Made by a program: the position numbers and the translations under genes
The notes under the pieces: generated by a model
Told to the model about the DNA's origin: nothing
The model's database searches: none
What the model saw: only the letters and a program-made list of their open reading frames with translations
Origin: Luidia sarsii
Taxonomy: Eukaryota; Echinodermata; Asteroidea; Paxillosida; Luidiidae
NCBI GenBank assembly: GCA_949987565.1
Contig: OX465111.1
Span: forward strand, 5,052,421 to 5,116,420
Reading direction: 5' to 3'
DNA: 64,000 bases
Shown here: piece by piece, positions 9,203 to 20,168 of the stretch
How the letters are laid out: every line of letters starts with the position of its first letter
How positions within the stretch are numbered: position 1 is the stretch's first letter

Positions 9203-12200
9203 GTAAGGAAGCTGGGTCCTTATGTTGTAGAATGATTGCTGTGACAATCTGCACAAGGTGTACAGTGGAACGTCGTTATAACAAACATCCCGGAATCCAT
9301 TAAAATTGTTTGGTATAGCAGTCGTTTCTTATAGCAGTTGCGGCTGCATATCCACGAACATAAAATCTGGAGCCAAAGGGCATGTTTGTTATAGCCGAAT
9401 GTTCAGTATATTGGCATTCGTTGTATGTAGTGACGTTCCACTGTATATGATTACCTTCCACAGGGTTTGCCCCAGTCAATCCTGGTTTTCTCTGACGCAA
9501 CAGGCCACTTTTCAATGCCCATGACATGTTTGTTTTAATAGTGTGCCAAAACTTGGCAAACAATCGGGAACAATAGACACCTGTGAAACAAAATAATGAC
9601 TACACTATGCGTACAAGCGAGCCAAACCTGGCACAATCGGATGTGTTTGTGGTTTTTGCCATTCTACATACTCTTTTGTGGTAGGTTGAGAAGAGTCTTG
9701 GTTCAAAACTTGGGCAATAATGGTGCCCTATTCAGAGAGCCTTGTGCATAGCAACACCATCGGCGCTCCGAATTTGGAGGACCCGGTGTGAAGTGGTTAA
9801 AGGCTTTGATGTTGCAAGTTGATGGTACAAGTTGAGGGGCTTTCTGCCTATCAGAAAGGTCCTGCTTGAAACACCCCTCCTGGAGAATGGACTGTCCCGA
9901 GCACCTTGAGCATGCAGTGGTTGGGATCAGTGTTGCCCTACATGCCTTAGTGCTGTTGCAACATTGACCCTGACTGCTACATGTATGTCTGTACTCATCC
10001 CCTTATGACACAAAGTGTCAGAACACAGAAGTGGGAGGTCCGTCCCTTTACATTTGTTCCTCTGAATTGGGATCATGTCAGCTTGATTTTGGGCTTGGCT
10101 TCCGGTTGGAGGGCCACCAGTCAGTCATAGGTCGGTGTAAGGTGACATGTGGCAGTCACAGGCACTGAAATGTGACCGATTGTGTCCTTTCCCAATCCAT
10201 GGATCAGGCTCGGGCTTCGTCTCCGTCTGACAAAACCCCAAAATCCAGGGTGAAAATTCGATCTGATTTTAAAGGTTTGATGGCTTATTAAGCACAAAGT
10301 ATTCACCAAGGAACTGGTGTCAAAACGCTTGTTTCCAGATGCCTGTGACATTATAACGGGTGAGAGAAATACGACCAAAGCCTTAGCCTGAGCCTAAGCC
10401 TTCAGTGACGGTTGCGGTGAGGCCAGGGAGCCTACGGCCAGACAATGTAGGGCGCACCATTGTGGGTTTGCTTGATACATAACACGGCATAGTCGGCAAT
10501 AAACAATTACCTTGTCCACAGCCTGACGATAGGTCAGAATCCTGGACTTGGCTGGAGTGCCTAAGTCTGAAGGGAAATGTCATTTGTCAATTTGTGTCAT
10601 TTGTATCTTTTTTGTGTGTGGTGGCAGCTATCGCATGCTCCTGCGCACTCTAACCACGCTGGAGGCCCAGCGCAAGCAAGCCATACAGGACTTGGACAGG
10701 CTCCTGGAGTGCCGGGACAAGGCCTTGAGAAACCCCATCAAGTTTGTGCACAAGCTCCAGCACAAGGCGAGTCTGTGGCCTTTCTTCTTTATTCCTGAAA
10801 CCAGGCTCTGGCTCTGGCCCTGGCTCTGGCCCTGGCCCTGGCCCTGGCCCTGGCCCTGGCCCTGGCTCTGGCCCTGGCCCTGGCTCTGGCCCTGGCCCTG
10901 GCCCTGGCCCTGGCCCTGGCCCTGGCTCTGGCCCTGGCCCTGGCTCTGGCCCTGGCCCTGGCCCTGGCCCTGGCCCTGGCCCTGGCCCTGGCCCTGGCCC
11001 TGGCCCTGGCCCTGGCCCTGGCCCTGGCTCTGGCCCTGGCCCTGGCCCTGGCCCTGGCTCTGGCTCTGGCTCTGGCCCTGGCTCTGGCCCTGGCCCTGGC
11101 CCTGGCCCTGGCCCTGGCCCTGGCCCTGGCTCTGGCTCTGGCCCTGGCTCTGGCTCTGGCTCTGAAAAGATAGACGGTGTTTGATAGGTGACACTGGTGA
11201 AGTTTGGGAATTGAAGTGGTGGCGTCCACAGAGCTGTTCAGACAGAAAATGTTAAGCCTTTCTAAATCTCTCGTGTCCCGTGCAGGAGTCGCTGAACCTT
11301 CCCCATTCCCAGCGTGTGGTCACCTGCCCAGACATTGACTGGCAGCGCTACGTTGGGCCGGCCGAGACCAACGAACTGCTCAGCCTGGTCAGCCAGCACC
11401 GGAGCATGCGCCCGACCAAGGCAGCAGGCACGGCAACACAGGCGCAAGGTGGGGCACCAGACCAGGGTCCCTTCGAGCTGCTTCAGCGTGCAAACCTGCC
11501 ACGCACAAGTTATTTCTTCCCTGGTTCAAACACGGTTGCCAACCATATTCCACTGCTTTCAAAAACTGTTTTTGTTGCTTTTAACATCTGTGAAAGACTG
11601 TCAAAACACTCAGCTCAACCCTGTTTGAGTCCTCCACTTGTCTCTGCAGCTCAAGGTATAGCTGGTGGTTGGCTGAGCGAAATTCAAAGAAATTAAAGCG
11701 GGCGTAGAACTTGTTAATGTCATTCACAAAAAACACTGTGCTGAATTTCATGGAGTTGCTTAAGCACCAAAATCTGCTTACCCGGTAAACACAAAATGTC
11801 ATGATTTATAAGATCACCTTGCCGACTCAAATTTCACTTTTGTTTCATGCAAAGAAAAGGAGGGTGGAAGTCCAAAGCAACTAACCTCACTCAACAATTC
11901 GGTCCGTAATCCTGCCTTTGTAGACAATCACTGAAAGAATATTCATTAAGACCTCGTGAATAATGGATCTTTTGACAGTGGGCCAAGGCAAACCTGTCCC
12001 CGCAGCCCCTCCGGTAGTGCCTACTGCAGCGGTGGTACCAGCTGGCACAGACCAGGATGTGCCCTCCACCAGCAGTGCCTCAAACCCTGGCAAAGGTGTG
12101 GATGCTGTGGAAGTCAAACAGGAACAGAAGGTAAATTAACATCTTCTCTTGTTTATTGTCCGTCCATTATTTGTCAGTTTTATTCAGTCTGTCTGTTCCT

Positions 12201-15200
12201 TTACTAGTTTTTAAAACCAAAAGAAAGATAGTTGACTATTTGGGAAGGCTGCCATCTAAGGGCTGGATAGCTCAGATAGTAAGAGCACTGGTACGTAAAA
12301 CCGGAGGTTTTAGGTTCAAGTCCCAGTCCAGTCAAATTTCCTTTGCCATTTTCAATTTTTTTTTTTTAATAGTTGGTTCATTCTTTAACGGGGAAATTTC
12401 ATTAATTTGTTTGTATGTTTGATTGTTTTCTTGTTTAAAAGTGATATACAAAAATGTTGCAAACTGCTTACTGACTAAAATTACCAAAATTCAAATCTTC
12501 CATTTGTTTGTTCTGTCATCTGTATGGTTGGTTCGTTGGTTTTTTGTCTGCTTTATTTTACTTACATAGGTTTATTTCAAGCTGACTGTCAATAACCAGT
12601 CTATGTAACATTTTTTGGGGGGAGAGGCTGGTACTTATTCAAGTCAACTAGACTGAGCTCATGTCTCAGAGAAGCTGACATTCCAAGCATGCTACTGCAA
12701 TCACTCAAGCAAACTAATCATTTGCATATGTATAGACTTGTGAATTATTCATAGACATGTGCCTCATCTTATGCATGATTCATTAGATGGATATTGTCCG
12801 AGGTCGAGTGGCAGAGGGGAACAAACCGCCCACATTCAATCAGCTTTGGACCAGAGACGAGCAGGTGAGCACGATCGGTTGTCATGGATCGGTTGTCATG
12901 GTCCTCTTCAGAACCACACGCTCTCACCAAAGAGATATTCTCACATGGTGTCATCACAAACCACCCTTGACCTGCTACCTTTACCGTGGCTGGCCTGAAA
13001 CCTCAAAACAGTCATAGAAAATGAAGGCTTAGGCTTGGCTCAAGCTTCGTCTCTGTCAGACAATACCTGAACATCCAAGTTGTGGTTTGTTTCACAATTT
13101 GAAAGTTTGTTGGCTTGATAGGTACATGGTATTCACCAAGAAACTGGGGCCAAATGCTAGTTTTTAGATGTCTGTGATATTATAACGAGTAAGATGAATA
13201 TCAACGAAGCCTGAGCCAAGCCTTCATTTCGAAAACGACCATAGTAACCCAAGAAACATCAGTTATGAAGGTCATAGGTTTTTCAATTCTGTAATTCAAT
13301 TTGGCCTACTCAACGTAATGAGCACTGAGTGTAATAAGCAGCTCGTGCAGGATTCAAATCCACGACTCCTGCTTTCTAGTGCAGACGTCTTAATCACTGG
13401 ACCACCAAGCTGGTCATTATAATACATGAAACCTAAGTCCGAGCCTGATCCCTCTTCGCTGCATGCGTACACCATGTATATGTACGGTACATGTACATGC
13501 CGTTTATCCCATCGTACACCGTACTCGTGTTTTCACCATTCTGCCTCTAAGCTTGCAGCATGACGATGTTCACTGAGTGAAGTCTCAACATCATTGCTGT
13601 GTGCCCACTTCATGTATAAAACGAAGGAATTTCCCCGAAACGGAGGACTCTCTACTCCACGCATGAGCCGTATTAGTTTAAAAGAAGTAAGAAGATGGCA
13701 TGGGTTAAAAAGTGGACTTTTGCAAACTATGGTACTCCACGTTTGGCCTGTTCATTAATTTAAGCTTGTTTTTGTCGGGCTGTTTGTTTGTTCTTTGTTT
13801 TTGCGTGCAGCGGAGATTGGAGGAATTTCTCGTCAAGTTTCCGACGGAGGAAGTGGAGGCACGGCGCTGGGAGAAGATAGCCAAGGCACTGGGCAACCGC
13901 ACAGCACAGCAGGTAAGACATGTCTGAGAGCCCTCCGATTTGGGGTCGAAAACTAAAACATCTGACAGGAGCGGACCTGGCAAACATGTCAGAAATTGGG
14001 CCAAAAATCTAGTTATTTTGAGGGGGCCAAAAATGACTTCAACTGGTCTACCAAAAGTCTGATCAATGTCAGAGGGCTCTCAGATTTCTGAGGAGTCATT
14101 TTCAGAGAAATCCGGGAAAACTGATTTTGGGTCAAAAACTTAAAAAATCTGACAGGACGAACCTGTCGAACATGTCAGAAATTTTAGTTTTCGACCCAAA
14201 ATCAGTTTTCCCAGATTTTATGGTAGACCAGTTGAAGTCATTTTTGGCCCCCACACAAAACTAGATTTTTGACAGGTCCGCTCCTGTCAGATTTTCCACT
14301 GAAAAGTGGCCTGTTGCTAAGTGGCGTACTTGCTACCTTACCACTAGTGGAAGGTACCAGCCCTCTCACCATCTAAGCTATCCAGCCCTCAGATGGCAGC
14401 CTTCCCAAATAGTCAACTGGTCTTTGCCATTTTTTATATTCTTTGTACTTCATTTGTTTCCAAAAGGTTGCGAGCAGAGTTCAGAAGTACTTCATCAAGC
14501 TAATGAAGGCCGGGATGCCGGTGCCTGGGAGACTACCCAACATGGCCACCTACCAGAACTACAGAAAGGTGAGAGGTAGAGAGAGCTGCTAAATCCCCAG
14601 TCTACTCTCAAGTATTGTGATAAACACTAGACATGTCAGTACTATCAAATTTCACTACCGGTACTCAGTGACTAATACTTGACATCATTCTCTTTTCAAT
14701 CGTTTCCCTAGGCTGTGGGAGGGTTTTGCCATCTAGTGTCAAGGAATCTCTTTTGTTCTCTTATTCTTCTTTGATTTGTAATATACGTGAATGCTTTCTT
14801 ACACCCGTAATCGGTTTGAACTTGCCCATGTGAATATCCTTAGTATTGGTCTCAAAATCCACATTATATTGTTTTGTATTCTTAATGGTAGTTGTTTTTG
14901 TTTTTTTAGCATTTTGGAGATCCACTTGATTGTGAATCGGTTCGCATTTTGGCAATCCGACAGGGTTGCTGTTTATATTTGTCTCTTGTGAATTTGTAAT
15001 GGTTTTTAACTTGTATCAGTAATCTGTGATTTGTTCATTTATTTATATATATGAATAAGTTTCCCCCCGGTGAAATAATAAATGGAATGAAATGAAATGA
15101 GTAATGCGCTCTGAAATGGTCCAGCAGGCTGTGTCTGTAAGCAGTTTGCTACTTTTCGTCTGTATATTACTCTTAAGATTTCTCAGTGGTGTGTGTAAGT

Positions 15201-17911
15201 GCTGTGCATCAGCTAGACCAATGCGGCTATCTTTACATGGAATCATTTGCATGGGTTTTTTGTTGCTGTCTTGGTGAATCCAGGGAGGTAAGAAGATGCA
15301 CGCCTTCACCCGGCCCTTATACCAGCCCTCCACATTCCTGCAGTCCATCCAGCCGCCCGTCTACATGGAGGAGGACAACCCGTACAGCCAGGACCTCGGC
15401 CTGGATGATGATGACTATGATGACGACGAACTGGTCTCGGTGAGCAGCCTGCCATTCAGCGGAGCCGTGGACTCAAGTTGGTGACTTGGACTGAGTCCAC
15501 CTTGAATCATGACATCTTGGATCTTGGCATGGCCTGGATGCAATGACTTTGGAAAAAGTCACTCAAGGCTTTTCTTGACTTGGGAAAAAGTGATTCAAAA
15601 CTTGACTCAACTTGGCAAATAATGACTCAAGGTTTGACTTAACTTGGGAAAGAAATACTTAAGACTTGACTTAACTTGGGAAAGAAATACTTAAGACTTG
15701 ACTTCAATTTGGAAGTAATGAATCAAGACTTGACTTAACTTGGGAAAAAATGCCTGAAGACTTGACTTTAACACAACGACTTGTGACTTGACTAGTATTA
15801 AAATTTCATTTGGCCATATACTATATTGGAAAGTTGTTTCCCATGTTTTTTTTCTTCTGAAATCACATTTGTAAGTGTAAGGCCTACTTGCAAAGTATAG
15901 TCAATTAATATTTGGCAAGAATTTATTCCATCGCCCATGTACCCCAATACCCGTCTACTTGTCTGTAGAATCTGCTAGCTGGCAATACTTTTGTCTTTCT
16001 TTCATCAAGACACTTAAGTCATGTCCTTGTCCAAGTCCAAGTCAGTTATTGTTACTCGAGTCTGAGTCATAGATAATAAGCCTTGAGTTGTACAAGTCTG
16101 CCTTCTCTCGTCCACAGGATGACGAGACAGTGCCCACTGATGTCCGCGATGCCCCTGAGTACCAGGAACTGATCCGCCTGAAGATGATGAAACGGAGGAG
16201 AATACGACAACAGGTGGGTGGAAAGAATGTAACTACTTAAATTCGGAGCTCAAATTTTCAGATGAACAAATCTTTTACTGGTTTTACTGCATAATTGGCA
16301 CGAATGGGAACAGAATCAGAATTGTTTTGTGGGCTCCTAGTTTCGGAAGTTGATTTTGAATCAGTTTTGTTTTTCATCAAGAGGGCTTAATTATTTTCCT
16401 GGGTTTTCCAGTAGAAATTATGATTGTCGCTGAAAAATCAATGCAAAAGTAGAGGTTGTAACATTTCTAAAAAAAAAAGAATACAAACATTTATGAGATA
16501 TACTTTTTAGTTGGCTATTTGGGAAGGCCACCTACTAAGGGCTGGAAAGATCAGATTGTGAGAGCATTGGTACTAAAAACCAGAAGTCTGGTGTTCCGAT
16601 CCAGTCAAAGTTTTCTTTGCCTTTTTCCCCATTTATTCAAAAGTTCCCAGTCAGTTTTTCCTTTCGATTTTTTGAGACTTTTTGGTCATTTTAGTCAGTA
16701 AGAAGTTTGCATCATATTTGTACTACTTTAAAAATGTTTTTGTCTTATGTAAGAATTTACCGCCTCTTCTCAGAGCCTTCTCGACAAACTGTACAGCCTC
16801 TGGTGTACAAACTGTTGTCTTATCTGGGGCCGGTTTCACAAAGCCCATTTCTTAACTCACCGTATGGTGGATAGCTTATTCTACGTTTTGACAGGCTGTA
16901 TGGTTTTCTATGCATCTCATCGTCTTGCGATTGATCGTAAGTTGCTCAAGTTGAGTTGGATGAAACCAACCACTGGTCACTGAAGCAGTTTGCTGTGTGC
17001 TTGTGTGTGTGTATTGGTACTTTTTAAGAAGCTTTAAAATCTGATGGTTTCCTTGCAGGGTCACCTGGGTTTTCGGTGCGACGGCTGTGACATGGAGCCC
17101 ATTGTGGGATTGAGATGGCATTGCCTGCAGTGCCCGGACCCCGTCTCGACAGACCTGTGCCAAAGCTGTGTTAATAGGTAAAAAAAAAAAGCACCAAGAG
17201 CTTAACCGTGCATCTTTTAGCAACGTCATATTCAAAGTTTTCTTTGCCAATTTTTCAATTGGTTTAAAAAAATTTCCAGTCAGTTTTTCCCTCGTTTGTT
17301 TAACTTGAATTGAAGAAGCTGCATCCATTTTGTGTGATTCCCGAGCTGCCGTAGCCAAGTTGACAACAATTGATTGTTTGCATCTGAATGAAAGCTGGGT
17401 CGTGATCCCTGGAGATATACGGCAGTTAATGGTTGAATTACTTCTGACTGGCGCCTCCACCCCGGCAGAGACTAGTTGACTATTTTGGAAGGCCACCATC
17501 TAAGGGCTGGATAGCTCAGATGGAAGAGCACTGGTATGTTAATCCAGAGGTCTCAGGTTGAAGTCCCAATCCAGTCAAAGTTTTCTTTGCCAATTGTTCA
17601 AATCATATTACATTGATTATCCTTAAGTTGCTATTGTACAGCAACTGTTTACCAAAGTAAGGAAGAGTAACATACTTGAACGGCAACCATATTTCTATAC
17701 TTGTTTATGTATGTGCATATCCACACCTCACCTTTCTATTTATCTGTGCAGCAACTTCAGCTCCAAGCACCATTCCAGCAGTCACCGGTTGGAGCCGGTC
17801 CATGCCGGTCCTGGCCAGAGCTTTGTGGACGGGGACTACACCAGTTTTGAGCCCAGCTCGGGCGACTACAACTATCTTGACCCCAACTACAATCCAATGC
17901 AAACATCCTGA
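7296..17911 (+). CDS. ZZZ3: ZZ-type zinc finger-containing protein 3
   Basis: Eleven coding exons: 7296-9202, 10628-10766, 11286-11448, 11979-12130, 12787-12864, 13811-13912, 14467-14568, 15284-15439, 16118-16213, 17059-17177, 17752-17911 (TGA). They total 3174 nt, 1057 residues, all phases consistent. The family protein is a subunit of the ATAC histone acetyltransferase complex; its ZZ finger reads the histone H3 tail. Visible here: a long disordered N-terminus with poly-Gln and poly-Ala runs and basic SPRR/SPKRRR motifs (1-620), the conserved FYFESDH motif and coiled-coil [13 protein letters not shown] (to about 680), a SANT/Myb domain (about 797-875), an acidic linker, and a ZZ finger (about 970-1015) followed by a YNYLDPNY C-terminus. 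Vertebrate ZZZ3 is about 900 residues; the excess is in the N-terminus. The start was placed at the first ATG (7296), but the frame is open back to an acceptor at 7252, so an upstream coding exon is possible. Confidence 0.95.
9203..10627. other. ZZZ3 intron 1
   Basis: 9250-9460 contains a short imperfect inverted repeat (AACGTCGTTATAACAAAC; ATAGCAGTCG). 10131-10410 resembles a copy of the hexamer-ended MITE family E (GGCTCGGGCTTCGTCTCCGT near 10207; CCTTAGCCTGAGCCTAAGCC near 10380). No coding sequence was seen. Confidence 0.5.
10628..10766 (+). CDS. ZZZ3: ZZZ3 coiled-coil exon with GC donor
   Basis: [18 protein letters not shown] onwards to [12 protein letters not shown], the segment preceding the PQRVV-type motif in vertebrate ZZZ3. 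The donor reads CACAAG|GCGAGT. Nearby GT choices break the frame with the next exon ([12 protein letters not shown]), so a GC-AG intron is inferred. Confidence 0.9.
10804..11164. repeat. (CTGGCC/CTGGCT)n hexamer array, 360 bp
   Basis: About 60 hexamers alternate between GGCCCT and GGCTCT. The array starts 38 bp after the GC donor of the preceding ZZZ3 exon. Because the unit is 6 bp, all six frames stay open, giving spurious PW, SG and QG dipeptide proteins. Confidence 0.95.
11690..11965. mobile_element. MITE-like fragment
   Basis: Shares blocks with 27664-27892: GATCACCTTGCCG..TTTCACTTTTGTTTCA, and a reverse block ATTTCATGGAGTTGCTTAAG. Its order is rearranged relative to that copy. It lies in the ZZZ3 intron upstream of the 11979 exon. 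Confidence 0.45.
12232..12350 (+). mobile_element. tRNA-like SINE (family S1)
   Basis: Contains TATTTGGGAAGGCTGCCATC, then the tRNA-like core GGCTGGATAGCTCAGATAGT (A box, 12261) and GGTTCAAGTCC (B box, 12313), then the shared tail GTCAAATTTCCTTTGCCATT. Confidence 0.85.
12787..14568 (+). CDS. ZZZ3: ZZZ3 SANT/Myb-domain exons
   Basis: Exons 12787-12864, 13811-13912 and 14467-14568, all phase 0, join into [10 protein letters not shown], then [20 protein letters not shown] and [13 protein letters not shown], then [16 protein letters not shown]. This has the three tryptophan/aromatic positions and GNRT..QV pattern of SANT/Myb repeats. It would contact histone tails or DNA. Confidence 0.9.
13013..13245. 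mobile_element. MITE family E (hexamer-ended)
   Basis: Ends GAAGGCTTAGGCTTGGCTCA and GAAGCCTGAGCCAAGCCTTC are inverted repeats of each other. The interior (TATTCACCAAGAAACTGG, TGTGATATTATAACGAG) matches the copies at 10131-10410 and 45620-45873. Confidence 0.75.
13340..13420 (-). mobile_element. tRNA-like SINE (family S3)
   Basis: On the minus strand: TGGTCCAGTGATTAAGAC (A-box-like), CTGCACTAGAAAGCAGG (anticodon-arm-like hairpin) and GGATTTGAATCC (B-box-like). Related pieces lie at 29745-29820, 57340-57430 and 57880-57925. Confidence 0.6.
13950..14300. mobile_element. Palindromic foldback element
   Basis: The left part (ATCTGACAGGAGCGGACCTG; AAAATGACTTCAACTGGTCT) returns reverse-complemented at 14205-14300. 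The arms are roughly 90-100 bp and the centre also repeats the unit. It sits in the ZZZ3 intron between the two SANT exons. Confidence 0.8.
14325..14435 (-). mobile_element. SINE family S1 fragment
   Basis: Reverse-orientation piece: CATCTAAGCTATCCAGCCCT, then CAGATGGCAGCCTTCCCAAA and TAGTCAACTGGTCTTTGCCA, 25-35 bp upstream of the exon acceptor at 14467. Confidence 0.75.
15545..15800. repeat. ~33-bp degenerate tandem repeat
   Basis: Units of GACTTGACTTAACTTGGGAA plus AGAAATACTTAA repeat about seven times just downstream of the ZZZ3 exon ending at 15439. Confidence 0.8.
16510..16645 (+). mobile_element. SINE family S1
   Basis: GGCTATTTGGGAAGGCCACC, GGGCTGGAAAGATCAGATTG, then CCAGTCAAAGTTTTCTTTGC. 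The A and B boxes are decayed. Confidence 0.75.
16825..16975. mobile_element. MITE family G
   Basis: GGGGCCGGTTTCACAAAGCC at the left and GTTGGATGAAACCAACC at the right. The inner GCATCTCATCGTCTTGCGAT matches the copy at 24805-24957. Confidence 0.65.
17059..17911 (+). CDS. ZZZ3: ZZZ3 ZZ zinc finger and C-terminal exons
   Basis: Exons 17059-17177 and 17752-17911. The ZZ ligands are visible: [21 protein letters not shown] and the late His pair in KHHSSSH. The C-terminus matches the vertebrate pattern [13 protein letters not shown]. The stop is TGA at 17909-17911. Confidence 0.92.
17222..17610 (+). mobile_element. SINE family S1, full unit with repeated tail
   Basis: TCAAAGTTTTCTTTGCCAA occurs at both ends, 344 bp apart. 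Between them lie CCAGTCAGTTTTTCC, CTGCATCCATTTTGTGTGAT, a body segment (GATATACGGCAGTTAATGG), then the tRNA-like core at 17505 onwards. The unit is therefore about 344 bp with the tRNA-like part near its end, and it appears partly tandem. Confidence 0.75.
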
Positions 17912-18210
17912 CCAAAACTGATTCATGCAGTCTCAGATGTGTTTTTTTTTTTTTTTTTTACATCCCTCATTTTTTTCTTCAGGTTTTTTTTTTGCCTGTA
18001 AATTACAACTTGCTGTTTTTCTTGCTGAATTCTGCTGGAGGGTTGGGAGGTGGATCAAAGTGGCTTTTTGCTGGGTCAAAAACAAGCAAAGACAAAAGCA
18101 CCGAGACATTTGTGTGTGAACCTTGTTGTTATTTTCTAAAAGTTAAAAGACAGTTGATAATGGTATTTCAGGAGGATTGGTTCTAAACTGATACAACTAC
18201 TACTACTGGA

Positions 18211-18216
18211 AATAAA
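18211..18216 (+). terminator. Possible ZZZ3 polyadenylation signal
   Basis: AATAAA in GGAAATAAAAATTTT, 300 bp after the ZZZ3 stop. This is the first canonical signal downstream. Another AATAAA lies inside the MITE at about 18791. Confidence 0.45.
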
Positions 18217-18597
18217 AATTTTGCTTAGCGACTAAAAAGACCCAAACTACAGTGCTAGTGCCAAATGCCATGTCCTGAATGTGAGATTGGTTTGGATGAA
18301 CGTGTACAGCATTCCTTCACAGAATTCAAAACAGCTTTTATTTCCCCAAACATTTCCAAGCCCATAGGATGGCACTAGATCACTGATATAATCCAGTGCA
18401 GCATATTTCACTTCAGTCACTTACTGCAGGTTCACATTTAATCCGATTTTGATCAGTGCAGTCAACATCTAATTGAGGAGTACAGAAATATTGCAAACTT
18501 CTTACTGTCTCGTAGGGCGGCTATATATTGTGTCTATTTTTGTCTTTATTATCAGTATATGAAACCATTCAGCTGTGAGACGATGTTTCCCAAACAA

Positions 18598-18843
18598 AGG
18601 CCCTTTTCCAAATCCCGGTTTAGGCTTTGGCTTCGGCTTTGTCTCTGTTATCCAAAAGCTGAAAACACAGGTTGGAGTTCTTTGTTGAAGTTGAAGCTTT
18701 TGATTTTTTTTTTTTTAACGCAGTTTGACATTCACACACGAAGCCAAAGGCTTCTTGTTCTCATGTCTTGTACTTGACAATGGATAAAAGAAATAAAGAC
18801 AAAGCCTGAGCCTGAGCCTAAGCCGGATCTTGGAAAAGGGCCC
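18598..18843. mobile_element. MITE with GGGCCCTTTTCCAA ends
   Basis: The left end GGCCCTTTTCCAAATCCCGG and the right end CCGGATCTTGGAAAAGGGCC are inverted repeats. Each is followed inward by GGCTTTGGCTT/GGCTCAGGCT hexamer runs. Length is about 246 bp. Intergenic. Confidence 0.85.
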
Positions 18844-19569
18844 TAGCTGAGGCCCAGACTAAGGCTCTGGCTATAGCCGTGGCTGGGGCTATGGGTATAG
18901 CTGTGCCATTGGACCAAGGCAGCCATTTGTACACAGTCTCATACTTGATGTTTCTTTGTACACAGACCCAATGTACATGTACGCGCACTTGCACTTGCAC
19001 GAAAGTAAAATAAAAGGGAAGTGTAAATTCTTTACTCTGATTGACCAATGTCAGAGTATAGAGCAAGGGACCGGCAGAATAGCATTTGCTGGAAGAATGC
19101 CGTTGCGGGTTAAAATAACCTGTCCCCCCCAAAAAAAAAAAACCTTGCCCATGTATGCACATGTCTACTGCATCTTGCTAACCTAAATACATGTACCACC
19201 TTAGACCAGTGTGTGGATAATGTAGTGCAAACATGCTTACGCAATAAGTCCACCAGTTATTTATTAATTTTGGTCATGCTCACCAGTGTATTTGTAAGTT
19301 GGCCCACTGCGGTAGGACACGCCCCTCTCCTCTAATGCATAAACATGAGCTCCTAGTATTCATTTACATACTTGTTTTCCCATACATGAATATGCATTGA
19401 CTATAGGGATAATGAGAGGACTTCAGTGGAGGAGTCTCATGTGTATGTGTGTACATTGGTCAGCCCTCTATCAGAATTCAGCAAACCAGGTTCTTTGTTT
19501 TTGTCAAAAGTCGTTTAGATTGATTAGAATATCAATAACACGTTTATACTTGGAAGGGGTTATTTGTTT

Positions 19570-19752
19570 CGCAGTGGCTGTTGTTACGGCAGTCGTCCGT
19601 GTGGTTCCCTGATTTGATTGTATTTCGTCAGCATTGCAGGCTGGTTGAACCAGTCTATTAGCTGATAGTCTGGTTCCAAGAGCTAAACATCCTGACAAAA
19701 ACTGTGAAGTCAGGGAACCACACGGACGACTGCCGTAACAACAGCCACAGCG
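19570..19752. mobile_element. Long-inverted-repeat element
   Basis: The 42-bp arms beginning CGCAGTGGCTGTTGTTACGG and ending CGTAACAACAGCCACAGCG are near-perfect complements, separated by about 98 bp. Intergenic. Confidence 0.9.
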
Positions 19753-20168
19753 TATTTGTTTATATTGATGATGCCTAGACTTGGGTTGTTCTCATAAAAA
19801 CCACAACAATTTGTCACATAGAATCTTCTCAACTTGATCAGTTTACAGTGTATGTCCAGTGGCGGACAAATGCTGAACTTGTCAAAATATCCAGCGGGTA
19901 TTTTGCGCTGAAGTCGTAGACACAGTGTCTGTGGGTTTTACAGGGTGAAACCAGTGGTTTGGAAGCTTTTTCAGTATTTGTTTAAAAAAAAATGCAGTGG
20001 CCACATTTCCACTGGACATTTTTCCCCCAGTGAACCTCACCAAGATGATGGTTACTTTTCCCATTTTTAAGTCCAGTTTGAACGCACCAGGCAACTTTCC
20101 TTGGGTTTGTTAAAAGTGTCCAGTGGTTACCGGTACATTTACCGGCCAACCTCTGCCCAGGAAAAGTG

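Noticed and set aside
10548..11229. Long PW, SG, QG and AR dipeptide proteins in several frames
   Set aside because: Hexamer microsatellite inside a ZZZ3 intron; open in all six frames.
12261..12333. Genuine tRNA gene
   Set aside because: A and B boxes are present but the anticodon arm is decayed and the flanks are shared with many other copies; it is a SINE.
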